64,000 bases of DNA from Clitoria ternatea (lineage: Eukaryota > Streptophyta > Magnoliopsida > Fabales > Fabaceae): contig CM075672.1 of NCBI GenBank assembly GCA_037962975.1, positions 129,194,001-129,258,000 of the forward strand, written 5' to 3'. The translations under genes were made by a program, and so were the position numbers. Position 1 is the stretch's first letter. Each line of letters starts with the position of its first letter. Of this stretch, positions 10,310 through 21,879 are shown one piece after another. Below the pieces are notes generated by a model. That model searched no databases and was not told where the DNA came from. It was given only the letters and a program-made list of their open reading frames with translations.

Positions 10310-12159
10310 TGTAACATCCCTGTTTTTGGTGAGTAGTCTCAACCTCGTGAGTTTTCAAACATGAGGCTTTTGTAAAAGATAATTAGGGCAGAGACCTTTT
10401 ATAAGAAAAATAAAATAATTGAGTTGATAAAACTCGATAAAAAGAGATATTAATTGTGTATAATAATAACACAAGGTTATACTTAACAATAAATAATAAT
10501 ATAATATTAGGGAGAGTAAATAAGAGACCCCGCGGGTAGTCAAGAATTGACTATCCGATCCTACATCTAGTACCTAGATAATAAACTAGTTAGAATAGTA
10601 CCATCGTTCATGTAAAATGAGAAAGAATCGAGTTGGTTCCTGCACACCCATTTTATACGGAAAAAGGGCCCTTGGTTGTTCGTTTATACACTTCGGGATG
10701 TCCGATCCCAGCATGGTAGTCCCTAATGAACCATTTTGATAATTCAAAAATGACTCTTGAAGATCCCAAACTTTAATTTAGACCCCATCAACCTCGTTTC
10801 TTGGAAAACTACTTAGTTAAATCAGAACCCCTGAGTTCGGCTCAAACACTTTTAGTGTTTTAAGCCTAACTTTCTCATATAGTATTGGAATCAAGCAATT
10901 CTCATCTTGGTTTCTTCATTATGAAAAACCTAGAAATCTTTATTTCTAGTTTAAAACCCAAATTCGTAACCTATCATCACCAACTTGAAGAACCAAGAAT
11001 TTGTAGTCAGAAAACCCGTTATTTAATCCTGTTAAAATTCATTAATGTACAAGAAAAATCATAACTCTCTCATACAAACTTAGAATCAGTTTGTTGTAAT
11101 TTCTTTATCCTCGTATAAAACCCCTCTACAATTCTCATGAAGAACTTGAAAGCTAGTTCTTGCCTGATCGTCCCCAAAAAGTCAAACTTCCCAGGGAAGA
11201 TTCATTTTCGTAACTAAGTGACCCAACCATGGTAAAACGTGAATATCTCTCTCATACGATGTTGGAATCACTCTGTTCTTTTTATACATGGCTTTGTATC
11301 AAAAAACCCTACAACTTTGATGAAGAGCTCAAGATCTGATTCTCAAAGGATTTTTCTTGGGGAGCCTATCTTTTCAAGTTAATATAATTTTGGAGCCCTA
11401 GAAAGTAGATTTCCTTGTTTCAGGTATAACTCTTGCTCCGGATGTCAGATTTTCATGTACCATGTATCATTTTGAAGAGAAAAATGAGATCTACAACTTT
11501 CATGTTGGGGACTTTTATAGATTCTGGCTGTAGCAAAAGGTCACTCTTTCTCTCAAAGTTAAGTATTAAAAATCGTAACTAGGGTTTCATCCGGTACTGA
11601 TTAAATCTAGACCCGACGATCGAATTTTCCTATAACTAGGATGTCACCCCCCATTCCAAAAATTGCACCACCTTTCTTCTTCTCCTTCACGTAGACCCCA
11701 TCTCTCCCTCTCCACCAATAACGCCCAACTCCACCTCCCAAAATACTTCCATTCTTCATCGAAACCACCTCTAACCACCGCGAACCTCCATCTTTCTTCT
11801 TCCTCCACCACTTCCACTACTCAAAACCACCACAAACCACCAGACTCACCTCTAAAAACAGCCCCTAAACTAAGACTTCTAACACCACCCACAACTTTCC
11901 ACGACCTCCGTTTTCACTGTTCTTTCTTCCTACGACCTCCGGTCTTCGTTTCCTTTCATTTCTACCGATCAATTTTAACTCAAGTCACCGCGAACCACCA
12001 TCCACCATCATGCGCAACCATCATGCCACCTTCTTCACCTCTTGATGGATTGTTGGCATGTTGACCACTCTAGGCTCCGATCATCGTGTAGAGTCCAACT
12101 ACGGAGACGGATCGTTGATCAGAGCTATGGTTTGAAAGTTGAGTTTTTGTCCTCTATCT
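10310..12159 (+). repeat. LTR-like segment E-left
   Basis: It starts TGTAACATCCCTG and runs to the left edge of F. It contains three to four degenerate copies of a repeat of about 185 bp, and a pyrimidine/ACC-rich stretch at 11660-12060. An open frame of 133 codons (11663-12064) there is rich in Ser, Pro, Thr and His, has no recognisable domain, and looks like open low-complexity leader sequence. It probably is the 5' part of an LTR, but continuity with 33652-35721 is not proven because neither E nor F shows a matching target duplication. Confidence 0.5.
10866..11460 (+). repeat. Degenerate tandem repeat, period about 185 bp
   Basis: The phrase taactctctcatac...gttggaatca returns near 10867, 11061, 11242 and, more weakly, 11425. 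Each is followed by a Ctacaa-ctttcatga-like segment, giving spacings of about 181-195 bp. The copies are diverged. A comparable tacaactttcatgttga phrase also sits in the LTR of element H (about 59655). Confidence 0.55.
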
Positions 12160-12872
12160 TGATGTAGGAAGATCTTCAAGACTCGTTTTAAAGGGGTTGG
12201 ATCTAAGTCATTCTCTTTCTTCTAACCTCCAAATGCCATAGATGAATCAAGGATGGATGAAAGGATGTAAATGGAAGGAGGGGAGGCCACTTCCAAGGGA
12301 AGATAACTCCCTTGAACTCGCCACCAAGAGGGAGAGAACCTCTTGGATAAGAGTTTGCTAAAGATCCACTCTAGCCTAGAGAGAAGGAGGAGAATATCTC
12401 ACAAAAACTTTCACTCAAAGGTGATTCTATTTCTTAAAAATTAATAATGTGTGGATTTTACAAAGGAGAGCTCCCTTATATAGCCTAAGGAGAATTCGGC
12501 CAAGGGATGATAGTTGGGCTTTCATCATGGATCTTAAGCCCAATTATGCTAAATGAGAAGGAGATGGCCCATACATGGCCCAAAAGAGAGTACATGGCCC
12601 TATAGTGACCAAATTGACCTACTAAGGTCCAAATAAAACCTAAATCACTAGAGAATCTATTTATGAGTTATATTACATGATATGTACAAATAAATCCTTA
12701 AAGTGTCTTCATTGGGCTTGGGCCCATTAAGCAAAGAGAGGAAGGAAGATAAGGCCTTGTGGATGGTCTCTTTGGCCTTTTTGGACTTGGCCCTTGTTAG
12801 GGGACCCTTGTAAGCCTTTAAGCCTTTGTCCAAGGTTTTGTGAGGATCTTCCCATGTTGTGTCCTCATTATA
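12160..12872 (-). repeat. F 3' LTR (713 bp)
   Basis: It matches 32844-33651 along its length, sharing TGATGTAGGAAGATCTT at the plus-strand left end and GTGTCCTCATTA at the right end. It lacks about 100 bp that the other LTR has near 32940-33040. In sense orientation it begins TATAATGAGGACAC where the other LTR has TGTAATGAGGACAC, a G-to-A change in the terminal TG. Confidence 0.85.
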
Positions 12873-13067
12873 CTCCCCTTTCTCGAAAGGATTTATCCTC
12901 AAATCTAAGGAATCATCCTCTTCATCTATGTCAAAAGGAGATAAGTCAGACACACTAAATGAAGCACTCACACCATATTCACCAGGCAAATCAAGGACAT
13001 GCATTATTCCCCATTTTCTTAAGAATTTGAAAAGGACCATCACCCCTAGGATCGAGTTTGGATTTTT
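12657..13067 (-). pseudogene. F pol C-terminal tail overlapping the 3' LTR
   Basis: A 128-codon open frame (12657-13043) holds a post-integrase GPY/F-like stretch (LPGEYGVSASFSVSDLSPFD) and an acidic linker. A basic tail with GPLTRAKSKKAK lies inside the 3' LTR, which begins at 12872 in sense direction. Coding sequence running into the 3' LTR and a basic C-terminal motif are described for CRM chromoviruses, where the C-terminus is thought to help target centromeric chromatin. A frameshift separates this from integrase near 13045-13100. Targeting is an inference from the family. Confidence 0.6.
12873..12882 (-). other. F polypurine tract
   Basis: On the minus strand GAAAGGGGAG abuts the 3' LTR. 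This is the expected position for plus-strand DNA priming. Confidence 0.65.
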
Positions 13068-14192
13068 TCAAATTTGGAAATCTTTCTTTTCTAAGATGTA
13101 ACCAAACCCAATCTCCAACCTCAAAGGTAACTTTCTTTCTTTTTTATTGGCACAACGAGTATAGTGTTCATTTTTAGCTTGTATTTGGTTTTTAACCTTC
13201 TCATGAAAATCTTTTATAAATTTGGCCTTTGCCTCCCCATCCATATAAAGGACAAAATTAGAAACTTCAATAGGCAAAAGGTCCAAAGGAGTGAGAGGGT
13301 TAAAACCATAAACAACTTCAAAAGGACTATGCTTAGTTGTGGAGTGTTGTACCCTATTATAAGAAAACTCAATGTGTGGTAAACACTCATCCCAAGATTT
13401 CACATTTTTATTTACTAAGACCCTTAGTAGTTGAGAAAAGGTCTTGTTCACTACCTCTATTTGGCCATCCGTTTGAGGATGACAAGTGGTAGAAAATAGA
13501 AGCTTTGTTCCGAGCCTTGACTAAAGAGTTTTCCAAAAATGGCTTACAAATTTGGTGTCCCTATCAGAAATGGTAGTTTTAGGAACACCATGAACAATTA
13601 CAATTTCCTTGAAAAATAAATTAGCAATATGACTTGCATCATCCATGTTGTGACAAGGAATGAAGTGAGCCATTTTACTAAACCTATCTACCACAACAAA
13701 GATAGAGTCCATGCCCCTTTGGGTCCTGGGTAAGCCTAACACAAAATCCATAGAGATATCAATCCAAGGAGCAGTAGGTGTAGGCAAAAGAGTATAAAGA
13801 CCATTAGGTGAAAGTTTAGACTTAGCTTTCTTACAAACAATACACCTAACATATAGTTTCTGAACATCTTTTTTCATTCTAGGCCAATAGAAGTGTTCAT
13901 TTAATATGGACAAAGTTTTATCCCTTCTAAAACGACCCACTAAGCCACCTTCATGGCTTTCTCTAAGGAGAAGATCTCTTAAAGAACTCCTAGGAATGCA
14001 AATCTTGTTGGCCCTAAAGAGGTAACCATCTAGAATGTAGAATCCTTTTTGAGATGTAGTGTTTAAAGATGAATTGTAGATTTTAGAAAAATCAAGATCT
14101 CCTTGATACAAGTTCCTAATCTCATCAAGTCCAATGATGTTTGAACCAAGAGAGGAAAGCAAGGAGTGCCTTCTAGACAAAGCATCAGCCAC
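13068..14192 (-). pseudogene. F integrase (broken)
   Basis: The open pieces are 13521-14192 (223 codons) and 13068-13451 (127 codons). The first starts with the end of the RH connection (MADALSRRH). It has an HHCC zinc-binding module (H in LLRESHEGG, H in NEHFYW, CIVC) and the catalytic-core aspartates in ISMDFVLGLP and VSDRDTKF-like ISDRDTKF. The third acidic residue lies between the pieces, in a CHPQTDGQIEVV-type segment read from about 13452-13500, where the frame is broken. The enzyme would insert element cDNA into the chromosome; this copy cannot encode a full one. Confidence 0.8.
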
Positions 14193-14485
14193 AATATTGA
14201 TTTTCCATTTTTGTACTTAATGACATATGGAAATTGTTCTAAAAACTCAACCCAGTTTGCATGTCTTTTATTTTATTTATGTTGCCCTTTTATGAATTTA
14301 AGTGATTGGTGATCACTATAAATGACAAATTCTTTTGGGATCAAGTAATGCTCCCAAGTTTGGAGGGCTCTAACCAAAGCATAGAATTCTTTGTCATATG
14401 TGGGATAATTAAGGGCAGCCCCATTGAGTTTTTCACTGAAAAATGCAATAGGGTGGCCTTCTTGTAACAAAACAGCTCTTATCCC
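14193..14485 (-). pseudogene. F RNase H, 3' portion
   Basis: The 65-codon frame 14273-14470 reads LQEGHPIAFFSEKL, then YPTYDKEFYALV and YSDHQSLKF, the RNase H core of Ty3/gypsy pol. The N-terminal RNase H part (CNASNVGI) lies at 27697-27749, on the other side of element G. The split shows that G inserted within this domain, leaving an atccc duplication (gggat in F sense). The segment 14193-14272 is the frame-broken link to integrase. Confidence 0.8.
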
Positions 14486-16156
14486 TGATAAGTCTTGAAA
14501 AGACTTAATTATTTCACCTTTTATTTAACTTAATCCATTAAATATTGTTTAGTTTGGCATTATTATTTAGTAAATTATCAATAATTATTATTTTATTTAT
14601 TTATTTCAAAAGTGTTTAATTTATATAAGAAAATGATTAAAAATAATAATTAGTTAAGGAAATTTGTTTATTTATAAATTCACTAACCCAACGTACATAC
14701 GCTGGACAACCATCGTACAAACGCTAGGCAATTATTTGTTTGCATGTGCAGGTGCAGTAAAATGTTCTTCACACTCAAGCTTGAAGGTTCCATGCTCAAG
14801 TGTGAGGCAACATGCAAATCACGTACAAAGAAAGGAAACCAAAGCATGCAACATGAAAACACGATCACGCTCAAGCGAGTATCATTCACGCTCAAGCGTG
14901 ACTTCACCATAACACCCACGCCCAAGCGTCCCACATTCACGCTTAAGCGTGAAGACACAATGTAGTAATAATCTCGAGCGCGCTTAGGCGCGAGCCCTTC
15001 ACGCTCAAGCGTGAAGGTGGTTATTTAATTTGTTGTTTTTCCCTCCAAGTGAAGTGCTGCACCGTTACTGTTTTCTGCTGTACCTTAGTAATTTAAATAT
15101 TAAGTGTAATTAATGATTTACTTGTAATTATGTAGTTAGATTAGTCAGTTTAATTGTTAATTAAGTTTCCTTTGTAATTAATTAAGTTAATTAGTTATTT
15201 AGATGCCTATATATATATATATATTTGTACATACTCTGTAAAGAGAGAGAGAACACACAGAAGCAATAACACGATTCATTTTCTCATTTCTAATCTCTCT
15301 AAAAGAGAGAGAAAACATAGAAGAAATAACATGATTCATTTTCTCATTTCTAATCTCTCTCTAATTGTTTTCTCTCTCTAAATTCCCTCATCCATGTCTC
15401 TCCATATTCCTTCAACAGAATCCATTTCCATGGGTTTCTAAACCCCTAGGGTTGGGATTGCGAAGGCTTGTAATGAATTCTTGAAGGTGTATTGAGGAAG
15501 TCAACTTCTGATTCATGAGGAGAACAAGCTGAGGAGTGGATCTACTTTGCTGAATTGACAAATTCAGATCCAACTGAAGAATCTCACCAGTGAGGAATCA
15601 TGGTTGAGGCTTAGGTAACTTCTAGCTTCCTAACTAATTCAGGCCTAGTAATTAGGTGAATAGTTAGGGTTCAACCCCTAATTTTGTATTAGATTTCTCT
15701 GTTATTAAACACCTAAGGGATTAGGGTTTAATGCTTAGGAATTGGTGTTAATTACCTAAGGAATTAGGGATTAACCATGTATGAATTATCCTCTTGAGTC
15801 TGAAGCTTGATTGAACCTTAATTGCATGTTTCTTGATGAAATTGTAAGCTGAAGTAATCCTAACCTATCTTCCATTAACCACATTTCACATTTTATACTG
15901 CTTCTGAAAACACAAAAACATAGAAAATATAAAATAACAAAAACAGAATGAATTACATATGCTTGTGTTGGTTCAGCTTGTATTAGTCCAAGATTGCGGT
16001 AATTACCACAATCCCTGTGGGAACGATCAAATATATTACAAATTTAACGATTGGTGTACTTGCCAAAAGAAAATAAATCCTCTAAGAGTCACACAATAAG
16101 TCGATAATAATTCATGATTTTCACACCAAGTTAATGGCTCCGGATTTGTTGCGTCA
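14486..16156 (+). repeat. G 5' LTR (1671 bp)
   Basis: It starts TGATAAGTCTTG and ends GTTGCGTCA. It includes CACGCTCAAGCGTG palindromes (about 14770-15020), a TATA-rich run at about 15206-15226 followed by a probable start region, and a 60-bp tandem duplication (15241-15300 and 15301-15360) that the 3' LTR lacks. That duplication accounts for most of the length difference between the LTRs. Confidence 0.9.
14693..15020. repeat. Palindrome array in G 5' LTR
   Basis: Units such as TCACGCTCAAGCGTGA recur about every 25-40 bp, some diverged relative to the 3' LTR copy. A 22-bp hairpin (10-bp arm CCTTCACGCT around CA) lies at 14996-15017. Confidence 0.75.
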
Positions 16157-16162
16157 AGTTAA

Positions 16163-16180
16163 TGGCGCCGTTGCTGGGGA
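16163..16180 (+). other. G primer-binding site (tRNA-Asp)
   Basis: TGGCGCCGTTGCTGGGGA lies 6 nt after the 5' LTR. It is nearly the complement of the plant tRNA-Asp 3' end, as in Athila elements. A short leader (16181-16340) with no ORF follows. Confidence 0.85.
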
Positions 16181-16340
16181 TTGTTGAGTAATATCAACAA
16201 TCCTTGGACCGGTACTAGACTGAACTGTTTAATTTTGTTTTTGCATTTAGTAAGTAGTTTAATTCTCATTTGTAGTATATCAGTAATTTTTGTGTAGCAG
16301 TAGCTGTAGCTTTGAATTGTTTATGTGAAATAGTTAGTGT

Positions 16341-17588
16341 ATGCAGTCAAGGAACAGAGGAGAGCCTTTCTTCTTTGATCCTGATATTGATTTGTTAGAG
16401 CATAAGCTTAGAAAGGAGAAAAAGCAAAAAGAACAGCTAGAAATGGAACAGAGGAGAGTTACACTAGGTGACTACTCTAGGCCTACTAAAGAAGGATCAC
16501 AATCTAGCATCCTTAGGCATCTAATTGCAACTAATAACTTTGAACTCAAACCGGCTTTACTACAGTTGGTTAGAAATGATCAATTCAGAGGAAGTGAGGT
16601 TGAGGATCCAAATTTGCATCTAGTAACCTTCCTCCAAATCTGTGATACTGTAAAAATGAATGGAGTCCCTGAAGAGGCAATAAGACTGAGATTATTTCCT
16701 TTTTCTTTAAGGGACAGGGCTAAGGCTTGGTTGCAAAGCCAACCAAGAGGTAGTATTTCCACTTTGGAGGATTTACAAAGAAAATTTTTGATTAAATATT
16801 TCCCTTCTTCCAAGTATGCCAAGTTACGCACTGAAATCACTTGTTTCCAACAAAGAGAGGGTGAATCTCTAATGGAAGCATGGGATAGGTATAAAGAAAG
16901 TTTAAGGAAATGTCCTCACCATAAGATTCTTGATGTGTAGTAAGTTACCATCTTTTATAATGGTATAAGACCAACAACTAGGGTCTTGATTGATGCCTCA
17001 GCTAGAGGTTCATTGACCATTAAAACTATAGAAGAAGCTATAGAGTTGATTGATGTAATGGCTTCTAATGAAAGTTTAGTTAGTGAAAGGAGCCAAATCC
17101 CTAAGAGAGAGATATTAGAATTAGAAGCACAAGATGCTTATTTGGCTCAAAGTAAGTTGATGACTCAGGCTTTGGAGAAATTAAGTGTACAGATTTCAGA
17201 ACTTCAAAAGCCTAGTCAAGTTTGTATGATGAGTTGTGATTTTTATGGTGGAGATCATGAAAATGGCATGTGTGATCCAAATATGCCTGTTGAGCAAGTG
17301 AATTACATGGGGCAACAACAATTTCAAAGGAGTTATCCCTCTAATTCCTTTAATCCTAACTATAGGAATCACCCCAATTTTTCATGGCAGAAAGGTCCAC
17401 ATTTAAATCAAAACATGCCACAAAATCAAATCATAAATAGACAACAATCTCTTCCCCTTCCCTCTAAGGAAAAGTATGAACTTGAGAATGTTCTATCTCA
17501 ATTCATTCAGGTCACTCAGGCCAGCTTTAAAAATCAAGAAGCGTCCATTCGAAATTTAGAAAATCAGGTTGGACAGCTGTCAAAATAA
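16341..17588 (+). pseudogene. G gag (two open pieces)
   Basis: The first piece, 16341-16940 (199 codons), starts MQSRNRGEPFFFDPDIDLL. It contains the retrotransposon gag domain with RAKAWLQSQP and LEDLQRKFLIKYFP. The second piece, 16986-17588 (200 codons), is in the same frame. It has an Asn/Gln-rich capsid-nucleocapsid linker (NYMGQQQF, NPNYRNHPNFSW) and a C-terminal coiled-coil-like segment (LENQVGQLSK). An in-frame TAG ends the first piece, so gag is interrupted. Gag would form the cytoplasmic virus-like particle. The start was chosen as the first Met after the PBS leader. Segment 17589-17840 continues in frame but has stops near 17586, 17716 and 17808, with a Lys/Glu-rich stretch. Confidence 0.8.
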
Positions 17589-17840
17589 TTAGCTGAGAGA
17601 CAATCAGGCAATTTTCCTGGAGATACTGAGGTAAATCCTAGGGAACATTGCAAAGCAATAACTACTAGGAGTGGGAAAACTCTTCTCCCACCTCTAAGTC
17701 ATGAAGTGAGTTTATAAAAAGAAACAACCAAAGAAATAGAGCAAGAAAGTGAGCAAGATGTTGATAAAATTGAAAACAAAAAGGAATTAGAAAAAGAAAA
17801 AGAAAATTAAGTCCATCAAAAGAAAAAGAAAAAGATTGAT

Positions 17841-19655
17841 TTGATCTTGGAGGAAGCTGTCAAGCTAACTCCAGAGAAATTAAAGAATGCTTTATTTCTA
17901 CATAGATTTAAGAAACAAATAAAGGAGCAAAAGTTTGCTAAGTTTTTAGATGTGTTTAAAAAGCTTCACATAAATATTCCCTTTGTTGAGGCATTGCAAG
18001 AGATGCCTTCATATGCTAAATTTTTGAAAGAACTTCTGTCTAAGAAGAGAAAGCTTAAGGGAGATGAGATGATTGCTCTCACTCAAGAGTACAGTGCAAT
18101 TATTCAAAAGAAACTCCCTCAAAAGCTGGAAGATCCTGGATCTTTTACAATACCTTGTGCAATAGGGGATGTTCATGTAGGAAGTGCTTTATGTGATCTA
18201 GGGGCTAGCATAAACTTGATGCCTTTGTCTTTAATGAGGAAATTAAGAATTAATGACCTACAACCAACTCGCATGTCTTTGCAGTTGGCTGATAGGTCTA
18301 TCAAATATCCTCATAGGATGCTGGAAGATCTGTTAGTTAAGGTAGATAAATTTATCTTTGCAGCAGATTTTGTAGTTTTGGACATGGAAGCTGATAGAGA
18401 AATTCCTTTGATTTTAGGAAGACCCTTCTTAGCTACAGGTAGAGCTTTAATTGATGTAGAGAAGGGAGAACTCATGCTGAGAGTTCAAGAGGAGCAGGTA
18501 ACTTTTAATGTTGTCAATGCTATGAAACATCCAGCTGAGAAGATAGATTGTTTTATGCTTGAAGAAATTAAAAGTTATAAGACTCCTATGCTGTTGAGAA
18601 CTGAAGAAGAGGTTTTACAAGCCTTTCTTGTGGATGATTTTGACTCTGAGACTGAGGAGTTAAATGACTTACATAATGAGTTGCTGAACCTACTAGAAGC
18701 ATGTGAAGTAGGTGAATTAGAAAATGAAAAGAAAGGAAATTTGAATAATACTGAACTTGAGAAAGGTAAGGAGGTGTTTGAAGAAAAACTTGATTTAAAA
18801 CCTTTGCCTTCTCATTTGAAATATGTTTTCTTAGGAGATAATGAATCACATCCTGTAATCATTAATGCTGAATTAAAAGATGAGGATATAGAAAAGTTGA
18901 TAGGGGTGTTAAGAAAACATGAGTCTGCTATTGGTTGGAACATTTCTGGTTTAAAGGGAATTAGTCCATCATTCAATATGCATAAAATTCTGATGGAGGA
19001 TGACTATTCCCCTGTTGTTCAGCCACAAAGAAGATTAAACCCCATAATGAAAGAAGCTGTAAGGAAAGAGGTAGTTAAACTTCTTGATGCTGGGATTATC
19101 TATCCTATCTCGGACAACGTTTGGATTAGTCCAGTCCAAGTGGTGCCTAAGAAAGGAGGGATGACCACTGTTAAAAATGAAAAAGGTGAAGTCATTGCCA
19201 CTAGACCAACTACAGGTTGGAGAATGTGCGTAGATTATAGAAGGCTTAATGACTCCACTAGAAAAGACCATTTTCCTTTGCCATTTGTAAACCAAATGCT
19301 CGAGAGACTATCAGGTCATGAGTATTACTACTTCCTTGATGGATATTCTGGTTACAACCAAATTGTGGTTGATCCAAAAGATCAAGAGAAGATAGCCTTC
19401 ACCTGTCCTTATGGAATCTTTGCATATAGGCGCATGCCATTTGGTTTGTGCAATGCACCAGCAACCTTTCAAAGGTGTATGCTGGCAATTTTTGGGGACA
19501 TGGTAGAGAAGTTTATTGAGGTGTTTATGGATGACTTCTCTATGTTTGGAAATAGTTTTGATATATGCCTCAGCAACTTTTCTAAGGTGTTGGTGAGATG
19601 TCAGGAGACTAATCTTGTCCTTAACTGGGAAAAGTGCCATTTTATGGTTAGATGA
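17841..19655 (+). CDS. G pol: protease and reverse transcriptase
   Basis: A 604-codon open frame. Residues about 115-200 form an aspartic-protease-like region with DLGASINLMP in place of the usual DTGA/DSGA, and LILGRPFLATGR. From about residue 385 comes RT: WRMCVDYRRLN, FLDGYSGYNQI with the first catalytic Asp, MPFGLCNAPATFQ, and FMDDF (about residue 562-566) with the catalytic Asp pair. It ends at an in-frame TGA (19653-19655) shortly after, before the LGHKIS block, which continues in the same frame. It would process Gag-Pol and copy element RNA. The sequence looks otherwise well kept, suggesting fairly recent loss. Confidence 0.85.
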   Translation: MILEEAVKLTPEKLKNALFLHRFKKQIKEQKFAKFLDVFKKLHINIPFVEALQEMPSYAKFLKELLSKKRKLKGDEMIALTQEYSAIIQKKLPQKLEDPGSFTIPCAIGDVHVGSALCDLGASINLMPLSLMRKLRINDLQPTRMSLQLADRSIKYPHRMLEDLLVKVDKFIFAADFVVLDMEADREIPLILGRPFLATGRALIDVEKGELMLRVQEEQVTFNVVNAMKHPAEKIDCFMLEEIKSYKTPMLLRTEEEVLQAFLVDDFDSETEELNDLHNELLNLLEACEVGELENEKKGNLNNTELEKGKEVFEEKLDLKPLPSHLKYVFLGDNESHPVIINAELKDEDIEKLIGVLRKHESAIGWNISGLKGISPSFNMHKILMEDDYSPVVQPQRRLNPIMKEAVRKEVVKLLDAGIIYPISDNVWISPVQVVPKKGGMTTVKNEKGEVIATRPTTGWRMCVDYRRLNDSTRKDHFPLPFVNQMLERLSGHEYYYFLDGYSGYNQIVVDPKDQEKIAFTCPYGIFAYRRMPFGLCNAPATFQRCMLAIFGDMVEKFIEVFMDDFSMFGNSFDICLSNFSKVLVRCQETNLVLNWEKCHFMVR

Positions 19656-20440
19656 GGGATAGTCCTTGGCCATAAAATCTCTGCTGAGGGTATCCAGGTA
19701 GATAGAGCCAAGATTGATATCATTGAAAAACTTCCTCCTTCAATCCATGTGAAAGGAGTAAGGAGTTTCTTAGGATGTGCTGGCTTTTATAAGAGATTTA
19801 TAAAAGATTTTTCAAAAATAGCTAAGCCTTTGACTGATTTACTTGTGAAAGATCATGTTTTTATTTTTGATGAAAAATGTATCAAGGCTTTTGAAAATTT
19901 GAAACAAAGATTAGTAACAGCTCCGATCCTTGCAGTACCTGATTGGTCTTTACCATTTGAACTCATGTGTGATGCAAGTGACTTTGCTATAGGAGCTGTG
20001 CTAGGACAAAAGAAAGAAAAATTAACACATGTGATCTATTATGCCAGTAAAGTGTTAAATGAGAATTAAATAAATTACACCACTACTGAAAAAGAAATGC
20101 TTGCTGTGGTGTATGCATTTGATAAATTCAAAGCTTACTTGATTGGTGGTAAGGTCATTTTGTATACAGATCATTCAGCAATCAAGTATTTGCTAGCTAA
20201 AAAAGAATCAAAGCCAAGATTGATCAGGTGGGTTCTTTTACTCCAAGAGTTTGATTTGGAAATAAGAGATAAAAAGGGAGTAGAGAACTCAGTGGCTGAT
20301 CAACTCTCTCGTCTGGAGGGTGAATCTGATTCCATCTTGATTAAAGAGGAATTCCCAGATGAGAGGCTGATGGCAATTATCACAGGGCCATGGTATGCTG
20401 ATATGGCCAACTTTAAAAGTGCCTCTGTGGTACCTAAAGG
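19656..20440 (+). pseudogene. G pol: RT connection and RNase H
   Basis: It continues in the pol frame. 19749-20069 holds VRSFLGCAGFYKRF and CDASDFAIGAVLG. After an in-frame TAA (20067-20069), 20097 onward holds EKEMLAVVYAFDKF, YTDHSAIKYLL and a VADQLSRLEG-type end. The catalytic Asp and Glu positions of RNase H (D in CDAS, E in EKEM, D in YTDH) are present. Function: degrades the RNA strand of the RNA/DNA hybrid. It is not translatable as one protein. Confidence 0.8.
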
Positions 20441-21670
20441 TTGGATAACCCAAATGAAGAAAAATTCTTTTATGACAGTAAAACTTTTCTATGGGATGAT
20501 CCATTTCTTTATAAGATAGGAGTAGATGGAATTATCAGGAGATGTATGCCTGAATCAGAGCAAGAAAGACTCTTATGGCACTGCCATGACTCCTATTATC
20601 GAGACACCATGGTGCCTCCAGAACAGCAGCAAAAGTGTTACAATGTGGCTTTTATTGGCCAACAATTTTTCAGGATGCTAAAGTATATGTGCAAAGGTGT
20701 GATAAGTGCCAAAGAAGTGGAGGCCTCTCTGCTAAAGCTGGCATGCCTTTGACAAATATTTTAGTTGTGGAATTATTTGATGTTTGGGGCATCGACTTCA
20801 TGGGACCTTTCCCAAAGTCATTCTCCAATGAGTATATCCTTGTTGTTGTGGATTATGTCTCCAAGTGGGTGGAGGCAATCCCTACCAGAACCAATGATGC
20901 ACATGTGGTGCTTAGGTTTATAAAGAAGAATATTTTCTCTAGATTTGGAGTCCCTAGAGTCCTCAGTAGTGATGAAGGGTCACATTTCTGCAATAGAATC
21001 ATGGAAAAAGCCCTGAGACACTATAAGGTACTGCATAAGGTATCTACTCCATATAATCCACAAACTTGTGGACAAGTTGAGCTGTCTAATAGAGAAATTA
21101 AGAGGATATTAGAGAAAATGGTAGGGAAGTCTAGGACACTGATGAATTAATGATGCATTATGGGCCTATAGGACAACATTTAAAACTCCAATTGGCATGT
21201 CTCCTTATCAGCTGGTATATGGTAAGGCTTGCCATCTTCCTGTGGAGTTAGAACATAAGGCATGGTGGGCCACAAGGCTATTAAATACGGACTTTGACCA
21301 ATCTCAAGAGGAAAAAGTTCTAAAACTCCATGAACTTGAGGAGTTCAGACTTAATGCTTATTAGAGTGCCTCAATCTATAAAGAGAAAACTAAGAGGTGG
21401 CATGATAAGTGGATTAATAGAAAAGAGTTTCAAAAAGATGATAAGGTGTTGTTGTTCAATTTTATGCTGAGACTCTTTCCAGGAAAACTCAAATCCTAGT
21501 GGTCTGGAACTTTTGTTATGAATGAGGTCTTCCATCATGGTGTAATTGAATTGAAAGAACCAGCCACTGATAGAACTTTTAAAGTGAATGGCCAAAGACT
21601 CAAACTCTATTTTGGAGGAGAGTTTGATAGGCAAAAAACCTCCATGCTATTGCAGGCATCTTCTTAGATG
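20441..21670 (+). pseudogene. G pol: integrase (frameshifted)
   Basis: Three frames are used in turn. 20441-20752 has the start of the zinc module (LLWHCHDSYY). 20635-21150 has CDKCQRSGG and the core with WGIDFMGPFP, LSSDEGSHF and QVELSNREIKR, carrying the D, D and E catalytic positions. A third piece, about 21165-21670, in another frame again, has SPYQLVYGKACHLPVELEHKA-like text and a C-terminal GVIELKEP region with two stops. Shifts near 20500-20640, 20640-20740 and 21150-21170 abolish the protein. The remaining bases to 21780 are pol tail with no further domain. Confidence 0.8.
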
Positions 21671-21879
21671 TCAGAAGGTCAAGCTAGTGACCTTAAAGAA
21701 GCGCTTTAGGGAGGCAACCCTACATTTTGATTGTTGCATTTTGTGTTTTGTGTTGGAAACAATAAATGAAAACTAAAAATTTTTGATCAAGGTGTGAATA
21801 ATCTTGTAAAATTTTTGAATAAAGTTTGAGCGTTCATACATTTAATTTCTAGTGTACCTACATGTAAATCCATTAGCTA

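Noticed and set aside
11663..12064. 133-codon Ser/Pro/His-rich ORF
   Set aside because: Low-complexity pyrimidine-rich leader of an LTR-like segment; no recognisable motif or conserved start context.
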